From Paenibacillus sp. FSL K6-1096 (GTDB lineage Bacteria > Bacillota > Bacilli > Paenibacillales > Paenibacillaceae), in NCBI RefSeq assembly GCF_037977055.1, contig NZ_CP150274.1:6200001-6264000 (forward strand): a DNA stretch of 64,000 nt, read 5' to 3'. Below the pieces are notes generated by a model that saw only the letters and a list, made by a program, of their open reading frames with translations, had not been told where the DNA came from and searched no databases. Of the stretch, positions 43,167 to 52,047 are shown piece by piece. The position numbers and the translations under genes were made by a program. Position 1 is the first letter of the stretch; every line of letters begins with the position of its first letter.

Positions 43167-44957
43167 ATGCTGTTCCCCAAAGATACATTAACGCGCGAAA
43201 TCAAGGACCTGTCCGGCATCTGGCGCTTCAAGCCGGACCCGGACAACCGGGGCAGGGAGGAGAACTGGCAGACGCAGCCGCTCCGGGACACGATCCCGAT
43301 GCCGGTTCCGGCCAGCTATAACGATATCACCCAGGATGCGGCGCTGCGTGACCATATCGGTGACGTCTGGTATGAGCAGACGTTTATCGTGCCGCGCTCC
43401 TGGTCCGGGGAGCGGATCATGCTTTGGACCGGCAGCGCCTGCCACCATGCCGTGATCTGGGTGAATGGGGAGAAGGTAGCCGCTCATAAGGGCGGGTTCC
43501 TGCCTTTTGAAGCAGATATAACTGATAACGTACTGCCCGGACAGGAGAACCGGGTGACGATGGTGGTCAACAATGTGCTGGACTGGCAGACCCTGCCGCC
43601 GGGGCGTATCCGCACCTTTGACGATGAGAAGCATCCTGAGGGGTATCGGGTGCAGGAGTATTTCCATGATTTTTTCAACTATGCAGGGATTCACCGGCCT
43701 GTGAAGCTGTACCGGACCGCTGCAGCGTATATCCAGGACATTACTGTTACTCCAGATGTGCAGGGGCAGACGGGACTCCTCGGCTATGCAGTTGAAGTCT
43801 CTGCGGCTGAAGGTGAGGTCCGGGTGCGGCTGGTGGATGAAGAGGGAATGGAGGTTGCCGCCGGGACGGGACGCTCGGGCACCTTGCGGGTGGAGAATGC
43901 GAGATTGTGGAAGCCGCTGAATGCTTATCTGTATACCTTGCATGTCGAGCTTGTTGATGCGGACGGGCAGCTTACGGACCATTATCCGCTCCAGACCGGA
44001 ATACGCACCGTGAAGGTGGAAGGGACACGGTTCCTGATCAACGGCGAGCCGTTCTACTTCAAGGGGTTCGGGAAGCACGAAGACAGCGATATCCGCGGCA
44101 AAGGGCTGGACCATGCGGTCAACGTGAAGGATTTCAACCTGCTCCGCTGGATCAACGCCAACTCCTTCCGCACCTCCCACTATCCGTATGCCGAAGAGCT
44201 GCTGGAACTGGCGGACCGTGAGGGCATCGTGGTCATTGGGGAAGTACCCGCCGTGGGCTTCACGTTCTTCAATTATAACGACAAGGTGTATACGCCGGAT
44301 CAGGCGAATGACGAGACACTGGCTCATCATCAGGATGTTCTCAGTGACCTGATTGCCCGGGACAAAAACCATCCTTCCGTGGTCATGTGGAGCCTGGCCA
44401 ATGAAGCATCCACCTTCCAGGACGAGGCGGTGCCGTATTTCCGGCAGTTAGCCGACACCACCCGCCGGCTGGACCCGCAGCGCCCGATCACCATCGTGCA
44501 GTGGCCGCTGCCGGACAAGTGTAAGGTGGCGCAGTTTTTTGACGTCATCTGTGTGAACCGTTATTACTCCTGGTATCAGGACCCGGGTGCGCTGGAGCTG
44601 GTGGAGCATCAGGTGGAGTGGGAGCTGACGAACTGGTACCGCCGCTTCGGCAAGCCGGTAATCATGACGGAGTACGGGGCGGACGCCATCGCCGGCTTCC
44701 ATCAGGACCCGCCGGTCATGTTCACCGAGGAGTATCAGCAGGAGCTGCTGACCCGGTATCACAATGTGTTTGACCGGCTGGATTTTGTGATTGGGGAGCA
44801 TGTATGGGCCTTTGCCGATTTTGCCACCAAGCAGGGGATTACCCGCATTAACGGTAACAAAAAAGGCGTATTCACCCGCCAACGCCAGCCCAAAGCCGCC
44901 GCCCGGATGCTCCGCAGCCGCTGGGGAGCGATGGGGGAGTATCCGGGGAAGGGATGA
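43167..44957 (+). CDS. uidA: beta-glucuronidase, GH2
   Basis: The 596-residue protein has the GH2 layout: sugar-binding jelly roll (YEQTFIVPRSWSG), immunoglobulin-like domain, and TIM barrel with the acid/base Glu413 (LANEAST) and the nucleophile Glu502 (IMTEYGAD). The NKKGVFTR motif near residue 560 is the Asn-x-Lys-Gly signature that recognises the glucuronate carboxylate, so it is a glucuronidase rather than a galactosidase. The frame opens at 43128 but GGAG before 43167 and the usual start MLFPKDTLTREIKDLSG support the ATG there. It would release glucuronic acid from imported glycans. Confidence 0.92.
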   Translation: MLFPKDTLTREIKDLSGIWRFKPDPDNRGREENWQTQPLRDTIPMPVPASYNDITQDAALRDHIGDVWYEQTFIVPRSWSGERIMLWTGSACHHAVIWVNGEKVAAHKGGFLPFEADITDNVLPGQENRVTMVVNNVLDWQTLPPGRIRTFDDEKHPEGYRVQEYFHDFFNYAGIHRPVKLYRTAAAYIQDITVTPDVQGQTGLLGYAVEVSAAEGEVRVRLVDEEGMEVAAGTGRSGTLRVENARLWKPLNAYLYTLHVELVDADGQLTDHYPLQTGIRTVKVEGTRFLINGEPFYFKGFGKHEDSDIRGKGLDHAVNVKDFNLLRWINANSFRTSHYPYAEELLELADREGIVVIGEVPAVGFTFFNYNDKVYTPDQANDETLAHHQDVLSDLIARDKNHPSVVMWSLANEASTFQDEAVPYFRQLADTTRRLDPQRPITIVQWPLPDKCKVAQFFDVICVNRYYSWYQDPGALELVEHQVEWELTNWYRRFGKPVIMTEYGADAIAGFHQDPPVMFTEEYQQELLTRYHNVFDRLDFVIGEHVWAFADFATKQGITRINGNKKGVFTRQRQPKAAARMLRSRWGAMGEYPGKG

Positions 44958-45422
44958 GACAGTACCCGCCAGGGGGGCTGGGTGAGACGCATACTAGAAC
45001 TCCCGGGAGCCAAGGAAATGGCGGGAAGCTTGGTGCTAAGGAATTGTGCGTTGGAAGGTAAGAGTTGGATTTTGGGCACTTGCTGATGAACGAACGCCCC
45101 TTACAGGAACAGTAGTTGGATAAACAACACTTAAATTAGCTCATATTGCCAAAAGGAGCGAGAAGTAATAGTAGTAGTTGCTCTTTTTCCACTTGCTTCG
45201 GGAGATTCCCGGGTATGTGAGAAATTAAGATACGTTTGTCCAATTGTTTGTTGCAGTGGGGGTTATCACCTGCTGTCTCCTTTTCGCGAGAGCAACCTGA
45301 CAGAATCATTCAGGTTGCTCTCTTTTTATATTATGGAGAGAATAATAGTAATAGACTGGAAATACTTTATTAAGCTAACATATGGATAAAAGGAAGATCG
45401 TGGAGACATGGAGGAGTGGAAC
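44958..45422 (+). other. 465-base intergenic region without a gene
   Basis: No credible reading frame occupies this stretch. It contains AAAAGGAGCGAGAAG (45153-45167), possibly paired with TTGCTCTTTTT near 45180, and a perfect stem-loop terminator at 45288-45327 that has no gene in front of it. A small RNA or the remains of a gene are possible. Confidence 0.5.
45288..45327 (+). terminator. orphan intrinsic terminator before the PhzF gene
   Basis: GAGAGCAACCTGA and TCAGGTTGCTCTC form a perfect 13-bp stem followed by TTTTT. No coding region ends nearby. Confidence 0.88.
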
Positions 45423-46301
45423 ATGAATGTGGAAGTGTATACGCTAAATGCGTTTGCCAAAGGGGAGCGTGGCGGTAATCCGGCAGGCGTTGTTTTGGAG
45501 GATGGCCTTTCTCTGGATGCTGCCCAAATGCAGCTCATAGCGAAGGAATTGGGCTTTTCGGAGACAGCCTTTATGGAAAAATCCCTGCTTGCGGATTACA
45601 AAATCCGTTATTTCACCCCCGCGAGCGAGGTTGATCTGTGTGGTCACGCCACGATTGCTGCGTTTGGACTACTGCATTCGCTGGGTTTTTCAAAAGAAGG
45701 GACCTCCTATTCAATAGAAACCAAGGCAGGGATTCTGGATGTCGAGATTAGCTCCGGGGGTCTGGTGTACTTGTCACAGGCTTTACCACAATTTCTTGAT
45801 AAGTTATCCTGTGAGGAAATCGCCCCATCTTTGAGGCTGGATGCCGGGGAACTACAAACCGGGTTGCCCATCCAGATTGTTTCGACAGGCCTGCGGGACA
45901 TTATGATCCCGATCCGCAGCAGGAAGCTCTTGAATGAGATTCAGCCGGATTTTGAGGCCATAACCGCCATCAGCGAAAAATATGCTGTGGTTGGATATCA
46001 TCTGTTCACGATGGATACTCCAGACGATGCTGCTGCGGAATGCCGGAATTTTGCGCCGCTGTACGATATTCCCGAGGAGAGCGCGACAGGAACATCCAAC
46101 GGTGCCCTGCTCAGCTATCTGTACCAACACGGCCAACGATCTTTGCGCGAAGTAGAGAATGTTGTGTTCAGGCAAGGGTATTCGATGGATTGTCCCTCAG
46201 AAATTAAGGCAGGATTGCGCCTCAGCGAGAGCGGTGAAATCAATCAGGTTCGGGTCGGTGGTGCAGTGGCTGGAATCGAACGAAGACTTATCCTGATATA
46301 A
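45423..46301 (+). CDS. PhzF-family isomerase-like protein
   Basis: A 292-residue protein of the PhzF family (two-domain diaminopimelate-epimerase fold). It begins MNVEVYTLNAFAKGERGGNP and carries the conserved Glu in FSETAFM, the early CGHATIAAFG and the second-domain ATGTSNGALLSYL. Members isomerise dihydro-hydroxyanthranilate in phenazine synthesis or act on unknown substrates. No phenazine genes are present. An upstream ATG at 45408 is in frame, but GGAGGAG lies between the two and favours 45423. Confidence 0.9.
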   Translation: MNVEVYTLNAFAKGERGGNPAGVVLEDGLSLDAAQMQLIAKELGFSETAFMEKSLLADYKIRYFTPASEVDLCGHATIAAFGLLHSLGFSKEGTSYSIETKAGILDVEISSGGLVYLSQALPQFLDKLSCEEIAPSLRLDAGELQTGLPIQIVSTGLRDIMIPIRSRKLLNEIQPDFEAITAISEKYAVVGYHLFTMDTPDDAAAECRNFAPLYDIPEESATGTSNGALLSYLYQHGQRSLREVENVVFRQGYSMDCPSEIKAGLRLSESGEINQVRVGGAVAGIERRLILI

Positions 46302-46376
46302 ACGGAATCCAAAACTTATTAGCCAGCAATTTGTGTTTATCATGACTATCAAATCTACTCTAAAAGGAGATTACCC

Positions 46377-47312
46377 ATGAAGCTGCTGCTGGAGGATTAC
46401 GAGGGAATCAGACGCTGGATGTACCGCAATGCCCGTCCGCTGGACCTGGCGCGGTGGAGATTTCATTTGGAGGGCGGCGAGGCTGCGCCGGTACTGGAAG
46501 CGCTATCCGCTTACCAGAATGAGGACGGCGGCTTCGGCCATGCGCTGGAGGCGGACGCCTGGAATCCGCATTCCACGCCCATCCAGACCGCTACGGCGGT
46601 GGAGCGGCTGCTGGAGCTGGAATTCACAGATGCTGAGCATCCGCTGGTGCAGGGAATCCTGACCTACCTGGATAGCGGGGCGGATATGGATGGCCGCACG
46701 TGGAGGAATGTCGTAGCTTCCAATAACGATTACCCCCATGCACCCTGGTGGCATACGGAGGCGGATAGTACGTCCCGCAGCATATACAATCCGACAGCCA
46801 TTCTGGCCGGATTCATCCTGAAGTATGCTCAGAGAGATAGCGGACTGTATGGGGCCGGGATGGGGATTGCCCGTGAGCTGACGGAGCTTTTCCTGCATGA
46901 TCCTAATCTTGAGATGCATCCGCTGAAATGCGTGGCCACCCTGCTGGAATGTATCGCCTGGGCGAAATTGCAGGAGGAGTTCCCTTATGCTGCGCTGAGA
47001 GAAGCGCTTAAGGTACAGAGTGTGCAGTTAATCAGCCGGGATGCGGGAGCATGGAACGGGTATAGCTGCAGGCCGTCCGTGTTCATTCATTCGCCGCACA
47101 GTCCCGAATACGCGGAGCTTGGCGGGCTGCTGCATCAGGAGCTGGATTATCTGCTGGAGACCCGGAATTCCGCTGGAATCTGGAACCTGACCTGGAGCTG
47201 GGCGGGGTTTGAACAGGAATTTGCCGTCAGTGAGAACTGGTGGAAAGCGCATATTGTCATTGAGAACCTGCGTCTGCTGCGGGCGTTCGGGCGGATGGCG
47301 GAGCTGTCATAG
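46377..47312 (+). CDS. alpha/alpha-toroid (terpenoid cyclase/prenyltransferase-like) protein
   Basis: A 311-residue soluble protein with repeated helical hairpins and the QW-like sequence SAYQNEDGGFGHALEADAWN near residue 45. It resembles the alpha-alpha6 toroid fold of squalene-hopene cyclases and prenyltransferases. It lacks a DxDD cyclase motif that I can see and is half the length of a cyclase, so it is probably a non-cyclising homologue. AAAGGAGA lies before the ATG. It is followed by a strong hairpin. The function is unknown. Confidence 0.7.
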   Translation: MKLLLEDYEGIRRWMYRNARPLDLARWRFHLEGGEAAPVLEALSAYQNEDGGFGHALEADAWNPHSTPIQTATAVERLLELEFTDAEHPLVQGILTYLDSGADMDGRTWRNVVASNNDYPHAPWWHTEADSTSRSIYNPTAILAGFILKYAQRDSGLYGAGMGIARELTELFLHDPNLEMHPLKCVATLLECIAWAKLQEEFPYAALREALKVQSVQLISRDAGAWNGYSCRPSVFIHSPHSPEYAELGGLLHQELDYLLETRNSAGIWNLTWSWAGFEQEFAVSENWWKAHIVIENLRLLRAFGRMAELS

Positions 47313-47350
47313 GAACGATTTTACCGTTACAAAAGCTGATGCAGCGCATA

Positions 47351-47392
47351 GTCAAGCCACAGCTCTCCGGATAGAGGGGCTGTGGCTTGATT
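47351..47392. terminator. hairpin between convergent genes
   Basis: TCAAGCCACAGC and GCTGTGGCTTGA form a perfect 12-bp stem around CTCTCCGGATAGAGGG. The T-run is weak. It lies between the toroid-like gene and the minus-strand SDR gene. Confidence 0.7.
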
Positions 47393-47413
47393 GCGTGCAC
47401 CCGGCTGAGGCCG

Positions 47414-48274
47414 TTACTGTGCGCTGTCCTTCTGAATGTATTCCCGTTCATATATCGTCCGGACATTCTTCAGAATGGTGCTGCTGTGCTCAGAGAACTT
47501 GAGCGGCGTGACCCGGTTCTTGTGCAGGAACACCCCGGATTTGCCGCTGTGTTCACCGAGGGCCGCCTGATACAGCAAGCCTGCACCATGGGCAGGACCC
47601 GGGAAGAACATGCGTGTAATCGGCCGCAGCCAGAAGGGGATGCCCGATTTTTTGCCGCTGCGCAGGGTGTTATTGCCTCCGGGATCGGCACTTCGGATCA
47701 GAATGCCTTCGGCTGCAAGCGCCGGGGCCACCGCCTCCGTCCACAGGGACATGGCGCGCTTGGTGTCGGCATACGGGCCGGTCAGCATCTGGAATTTCGC
47801 CGGGTGCTCCAGAGAAGCCGGGTCGAAGCTGCGCTTCATCATAAACGCGTTGGAGGACGTATTCACCACCGTGCGCAGAGTACCGTTCAGCAGCAGCGGC
47901 TTCAGCTCCAGTGTAATGATGTATGGAACAACCGTCTGCAGCTCATAATGCAGCTCACGCCCTTGCTTGGACAGGAGCAGCTCGGGGAAGCTGCCGCCGG
48001 CATTATTAAACAGGATGTCAAGCTGCGCTTCATGGCTCTTGATGTCCCGCAGGGCACTCCTTAATTGGCCAAAATCGCTTAAATCCGCCTTATAGATCCG
48101 CAGCTGTCGGCTGCCGAGCGCCTTATGGACGAGCGAATCATCTTCAGCAAAAGCAGAGCGGATCAGGGCAATAACCTCCCAGCCTTCGTCCAGAAGTCTA
48201 TGGGTCAGGGCCAGCCCAATGCCGTGATTGGCTCCGGTGATTAGCGCGGTGTGCGGGGGATGTGACAGTTTCAT
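47414..48274 (-). CDS. SDR-family oxidoreductase, MerR-linked
   Basis: A 286-residue short-chain dehydrogenase-like protein with the nucleotide loop TGANHGIG, then FNNAGG and VVNTSSNAFM. Its catalytic Tyr/Lys pair is in GPYADTKRAMSL. Its length and layout suit the retinol-dehydrogenase-like group. The frame is open from 48340, but AAAGGAG places the start at 48274, downstream of its promoter. It is divergent from a MerR gene and shares its operator region, so an electrophile or aldehyde response is plausible. The substrate is unknown. Confidence 0.85.
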   Translation of the reverse strand: MKLSHPPHTALITGANHGIGLALTHRLLDEGWEVIALIRSAFAEDDSLVHKALGSRQLRIYKADLSDFGQLRSALRDIKSHEAQLDILFNNAGGSFPELLLSKQGRELHYELQTVVPYIITLELKPLLLNGTLRTVVNTSSNAFMMKRSFDPASLEHPAKFQMLTGPYADTKRAMSLWTEAVAPALAAEGILIRSADPGGNNTLRSGKKSGIPFWLRPITRMFFPGPAHGAGLLYQAALGEHSGKSGVFLHKNRVTPLKFSEHSSTILKNVRTIYEREYIQKDSAQ

Positions 48275-48314
48275 TTGGATAGCTCCTTTACATATGAATG
48301 TGTGAATGGTGCTC

Positions 48315-48345
48315 ATTGTATAACTTGGAGCCGACTCCAAGTCAA
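48315..48345 (-). promoter_or_regulatory. MerR-type promoter of the SDR gene, 19-bp spacer
   Basis: On the minus strand TTGACT (48340-48345), a 19-base spacer and TACAAT (48315-48320). The spacer holds the inverted repeat ACTTGGAG-N4-CTCCAAGT shared with the neighbouring promoter. A 19-base spacer is typical of promoters activated by MerR proteins through DNA distortion. Confidence 0.8.
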
Positions 48346-48361
48346 GTGCTGAAATGTGTCA

Positions 48362-48392
48362 TTGACTTGGAGCTGGCTCCAAGTTGTACAAT
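48362..48392 (+). promoter_or_regulatory. MerR-type promoter of the merR gene, 19-bp spacer
   Basis: TTGACT (48362-48367), a 19-base spacer and TACAAT (48387-48392). The spacer contains ACTTGGAG-N4-CTCCAAGT, the same palindrome as at the opposite promoter. This predicts autoregulation. Confidence 0.8.
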
Positions 48393-48434
48393 GGAATGGA
48401 GGATATTGATGAGACAATCAAAGGGAGTGATTCT

Positions 48435-48887
48435 ATGAGTCTGGCGGAAGCGGATCTCCAGCAGGGATATTCGATCAAGGAAACGGCGGAGCGGACCGGT
48501 ATGTCGGAGGATACGATACGGTATTACGAGAAGATCGGGCTGCTGCCCCGGGCGAAGCGCAAGGGAAACAGCCACCGCATCTATAGCGATTCGGACTTGA
48601 ACCGGATGCTGCTGATTACATGCCTCAAAAAAACAGGAATGTCACTGGACGACATGCGGCCGTATTTGCACTTGTCCATGGATGCTGATCTGTCGGATTA
48701 TCCAGAGCTGCAAGAGATGATTCTGAATCACCGGAAGAAGATTATCGAGCAGATCGCTTCGCTGCAGCAGATTGTTGACTTCATAGATGTCAAAATCGAT
48801 CAGGGTAATCTGGGCCCGCAGGCCTGTGAGCTGACCGGAGACCGCAAGCAGATGCCAAAGGGACGTAAAGTCAAAGCTACAGTGTGA
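48435..48887 (+). CDS. MerR-family transcriptional regulator
   Basis: A 150-residue MerR protein. The winged HTH carries YSIKETAERTGMSEDTIRYY and EKIGLLPRAKRKGNSHRIYS, and a dimerisation helix follows with no cysteine-based metal site at the C-terminus. The open frame extends upstream to 48384, but that codon overlaps the promoter -10. GGGAG precedes 48435. It should control its own gene and the divergent SDR gene from the two sites at 48315-48392. The inducer is likely an organic compound rather than a metal. Confidence 0.9.
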   Translation: MSLAEADLQQGYSIKETAERTGMSEDTIRYYEKIGLLPRAKRKGNSHRIYSDSDLNRMLLITCLKKTGMSLDDMRPYLHLSMDADLSDYPELQEMILNHRKKIIEQIASLQQIVDFIDVKIDQGNLGPQACELTGDRKQMPKGRKVKATV

Positions 48888-48917
48888 GATTCAATGAGAG
48901 GCAGGGGGAATTCAGCT

Positions 48918-50021
48918 ATGCCGCAGATCATTTATTCACCGTCCAAATATATCCAAGGCAACGGAGAGATCGCGAGACTGGGCGCTTATTGCCGGGAGAC
49001 GGGTGCCAGAGGGGCCTATGTTCTGGTAGACCCGTATATTCTCTCCAACTATGAGCAGGAGATCAGAAGCAGCTTCGAAGCGGAGCAGGTTATGCTGAGT
49101 CTGCGGGAATTCCGGGGCGAATGCACTCAGGTGCAGGCGGAGCAGATAGCGGCGGAGATGGACCGGGCCGGCACCGACATGATTGTAGGCATCGGCGGCG
49201 GCAAAACACTGGATATGGCTAAGGCGGCCAGCCATTTCAGCAGCCTGCCGGTGATGCTAGTGCCGACCGTTGCTTCAACAGACGCCCCGTGCAGCGCTCT
49301 GGCCGTTCTCTATCAGGATTCGGGCAGCTTCGACCGGTATTTGCTGCTGCGGCGCAGCCCGGATCTGGTCGTCGCCGATGTGGCGGTGATTGCCGGTGCG
49401 CCGGTAAGATTGCTGGCTGCCGGAATGGGCGACGCCCTGTCCACCTATTATGAGGCGCGGGCCTGCCGCAGAGCGGGAGCGGTGACTAGCAGCGGAGGGA
49501 CGGGAACGCTGGCCGCCCTGGCCTTGGCCCGCACTTGCCTGGATACGCTGCTGACGGACGGTCAGCAGGCGCTGGAGGATGTCAGGGCAGGGCGTGTCAC
49601 CGCCGCCGTGGAGCATATCGTTGAAGCCAATATCTATCTCAGCGGCATCGGCTTCGAGAGCGGTGGTCTGGCGGCGGCCCACGCCATTCACAACGGCCTG
49701 ACGCTGCTGGAGGAATGCCGGGGTGTGCTGCACGGGGAGAAGGTGGCTTTTGCCACAATGGTGCAGTTGATTCTGGAAGGCGCGCCAGAGGAGGAGATCT
49801 GTGAAGCGGCGGAATTCTGCCGGATGGCCGGACTTCCGGTGACACTGGGAGAGCTGGGGCTGGACGGTGCGGATCATCAGCGGCTGATGGTTGCCGCCGA
49901 AGCCAGCTGCACCCTGGATGACACTCCCATGAATAATATGCCGTTTCCGGTGACACCGCAGCAGGTGCTGGCGGCCATGCTTGAAGCGGACCGCCGGGGA
50001 GCCGGGCTGGCTTCCTGCTAA
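48918..50021 (+). CDS. gldA: glycerol dehydrogenase family protein
   Basis: The 367-residue protein matches GldA-type Fe/Zn dehydrogenases: the NAD loop GIGGGKTLDMAKA, TVASTDAPCSALAVLY, and the metal ligands Asp in GMGDALSTYYEA, His in AAHAIHNGL and His in VLHGEKVAFA. It oxidises glycerol to dihydroxyacetone, or related diols. The ATG at 48918 is chosen behind GGGGGAA, while the frame extends to 48894. It lies only 31 bases after merR and may be co-transcribed, but a regulatory link is not shown. Confidence 0.9.
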   Translation: MPQIIYSPSKYIQGNGEIARLGAYCRETGARGAYVLVDPYILSNYEQEIRSSFEAEQVMLSLREFRGECTQVQAEQIAAEMDRAGTDMIVGIGGGKTLDMAKAASHFSSLPVMLVPTVASTDAPCSALAVLYQDSGSFDRYLLLRRSPDLVVADVAVIAGAPVRLLAAGMGDALSTYYEARACRRAGAVTSSGGTGTLAALALARTCLDTLLTDGQQALEDVRAGRVTAAVEHIVEANIYLSGIGFESGGLAAAHAIHNGLTLLEECRGVLHGEKVAFATMVQLILEGAPEEEICEAAEFCRMAGLPVTLGELGLDGADHQRLMVAAEASCTLDDTPMNNMPFPVTPQQVLAAMLEADRRGAGLASC

Positions 50022-50022
50022 G

Positions 50023-50060
50023 AATGGCGGGCGAAGCCGCTCTGCCCGTCATTGTTAATT
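50023..50060 (+). terminator. intrinsic terminator after gldA
   Basis: AATGGCGGGC pairs with GCCCGTCATT (one mismatch) and is followed by a T-rich stretch. Confidence 0.65.
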
Positions 50061-50143
50061 TTTGAGAAACCACATCGTACATATTTCACCTTCGGGAGCC
50101 AAACAATGAGAACAATTGTTGAATCGCGAAGGAGGTCCTATAA

Positions 50144-51007
50144 ATGGAGAGACGTAGTCCCAGATGGAAGCTTATACTTCTGTATCCGCTAACGGCGATG
50201 ATAATGCTTACTGTGCTGATCCCGTCAGCCCCGCAAACGGTTCATGCCGTACCTGCGGACGGCAACGGTCCGGTCACCCGGGAAGAAGGGGAGCAGAAGC
50301 AGCCCGCCCGTGTGGCGGTCATTATCGATGATTTCGGCAATGACATGCGCGGGACCGATGAGATGTTCAAGCTGCCGGTCAAGATTACCGTGGCGGTGAT
50401 GCCGTTCCTGCGCTCCAGCGAGCAGGATGCCCGGCGTGCGCATGAGCTTGGCTTCGATGTGCTGGTCCATCTGCCGATGGAGCCGCGGCAGGGCAAGCCG
50501 GAATGGCTGGGACCGGGCGCGGTGCTGACGAGTATGAGTGATGCCGAGATCCGCAAGCGGGTAGAGGAAGCGCTGGATAACGTGCCTTTCGCGATCGGGA
50601 TCAACAATCACATGGGCTCGAAGGTGACCGGTGACGAGCGTGTTATGGGCATTGTGCTTACCGTCTGTAAGGAGCGCGGGCTGTTCTTTGTAGACAGCCA
50701 CACCAACTACCGATCAGTTGCTGGCCGGATGGCCCGGGAGCTGGGTCTGCCGCCGGTGGAGAACCATATTTTCCTGGATGATGTGCATTCGGCTGGCCAT
50801 GTCGCCAAGCAGATGAAGCTGGTGCAGGAACGCGCGCTGAACCAGCGGTATTGCGTAACCATCGGCCATGTCGGCATCCAGGGCAAAGAGACCGCAGCGG
50901 GTATCCGCAGCGGCATTGCCGGAATGAAGGACAAGGTGCAATTTGTCGGCATCTCTGACCTGGTAAGGGACGAATGGAAATGGAACTCCCGGCTTACACT
51001 TCCATAA
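50144..51007 (+). CDS. divergent polysaccharide deacetylase family protein
   Basis: A 287-residue exported protein with an N-terminal signal or anchor (LILLYPLTAMIMLTVLIPSA) and a YibQ/DUF610-type domain: VAVIIDDFGNDMRGTDEM, LVHLPMEPRQGKPE, GINNHMGSKVTGDERVM and VTIGHVGIQGKETAAGI. This group is related to the NodB fold but its catalytic status is not established. GAAGGAGG precedes the ATG. The 3' end overlaps that of the amidase gene on the other strand by 14 bases. A cell-wall role is plausible. Confidence 0.88.
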   Translation: MERRSPRWKLILLYPLTAMIMLTVLIPSAPQTVHAVPADGNGPVTREEGEQKQPARVAVIIDDFGNDMRGTDEMFKLPVKITVAVMPFLRSSEQDARRAHELGFDVLVHLPMEPRQGKPEWLGPGAVLTSMSDAEIRKRVEEALDNVPFAIGINNHMGSKVTGDERVMGIVLTVCKERGLFFVDSHTNYRSVAGRMARELGLPPVENHIFLDDVHSAGHVAKQMKLVQERALNQRYCVTIGHVGIQGKETAAGIRSGIAGMKDKVQFVGISDLVRDEWKWNSRLTLP

Positions 51008-51812
51008 GATAAGCGGCAATGCCGTTCGCCACCGCTTCGGCAATCTCCTCCTGGCCCTTCGGTGTACAGAGCTTCGCCCGGTCAGCCGGACTGCTGATGA
51101 ATCCCGCCTCAACGATTACTGTTGTGGCGGTTATTTTGTTGAGCAGATAGAAGGGCTTGCCCGGCACCGGAGCGGTCTTCATCCCGTAGAGCCGGTTCAA
51201 CTGGTCCTGAATCGTCTTCGCCAGCAGGAAGCTGCGTCCTTCCTGGCGGTACAGGACGAGCGGACCATGCTTGGCCGGGGACTTCGCCCAATTGATATGA
51301 ATGCTGACCACGACATTCGCCGGAAGCGTCTCGGCCAGCTCCTTGCGCTGGGCCAGATCGCGCAGATGCCGTGATCTGCTGCGCAGCCACAGGTTCTCAT
51401 CGCTGGGCGCATAGTCGCCGGTCCGGTTCAGGATCGCGTCGAAGCCGTCAGCACGCAGCAGCAGAAAGAGGCGGCGGGAGATGGCCAGGGTGATGTCCTT
51501 CTCCAGAATATCCCCGTATGACGTCCCGCCGTCAATGCCCCCGTGTCCGGCATCGATCAGAATAATCCGCTGGTCATGTCCGAGCATATGCTGGCGGTCA
51601 TGGGGCTGACCTGCGGGTAAGTTTGCTCCTGGTGTGGCTGCGTAACTGTTCCCGGCGGCACCTGTCAGCAACAGGAGAATCAGTGCTGACGAGGCAATAA
51701 TCCGCTGTGCTCGGGGCAGCCTCTGCCGGAGAAGGGCTCTGGTCTGCCCGCTTGGGCCGGGCTGCTCTAAGCGTTCTGCAATATGCTGATCTGATATATC
51801 CATGGTTCTCAT
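50994..51812 (-). CDS. N-acetylmuramoyl-L-alanine amidase, CwlD-like
   Basis: The 272-residue protein has a hydrophobic anchor (about 35-57) and an Amidase_3 domain: zinc ligands His in LIDAGHGGIDGG and Glu in DILEKD, SIHINW, and the catalytic Glu in VIVEAGFISS. It cleaves the amide between MurNAc and L-Ala. In spore formers CwlD makes muramic delta-lactam in the cortex, and this protein resembles that type. It is convergent and overlapping with the deacetylase-like gene, so transcripts are antisense at their ends. Confidence 0.9.
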   Translation of the reverse strand: MRTMDISDQHIAERLEQPGPSGQTRALLRQRLPRAQRIIASSALILLLLTGAAGNSYAATPGANLPAGQPHDRQHMLGHDQRIILIDAGHGGIDGGTSYGDILEKDITLAISRRLFLLLRADGFDAILNRTGDYAPSDENLWLRSRSRHLRDLAQRKELAETLPANVVVSIHINWAKSPAKHGPLVLYRQEGRSFLLAKTIQDQLNRLYGMKTAPVPGKPFYLLNKITATTVIVEAGFISSPADRAKLCTPKGQEEIAEAVANGIAAYLMEV

Positions 51813-52047
51813 GTGAAATCCTCCCTGGCAGTTGTCAACAGCTTCTTATTAGGGGTGGCCTGCACTCCGTTGGCAGCATAGCAATGACCGCCCATCGGAT
51901 ACGGGTAATCTCTGTTAGATTGTGCCTTAACAGCCAAACCTATACGAAGGGTAGGGCAACGGTTTAGAGAATGGGAGTTTGGCACACACTATAGGCATAA
52001 GGGCAGCAGCGGGAGCCCGCTGTACGCTGACATGGGAGGTGTTCATT

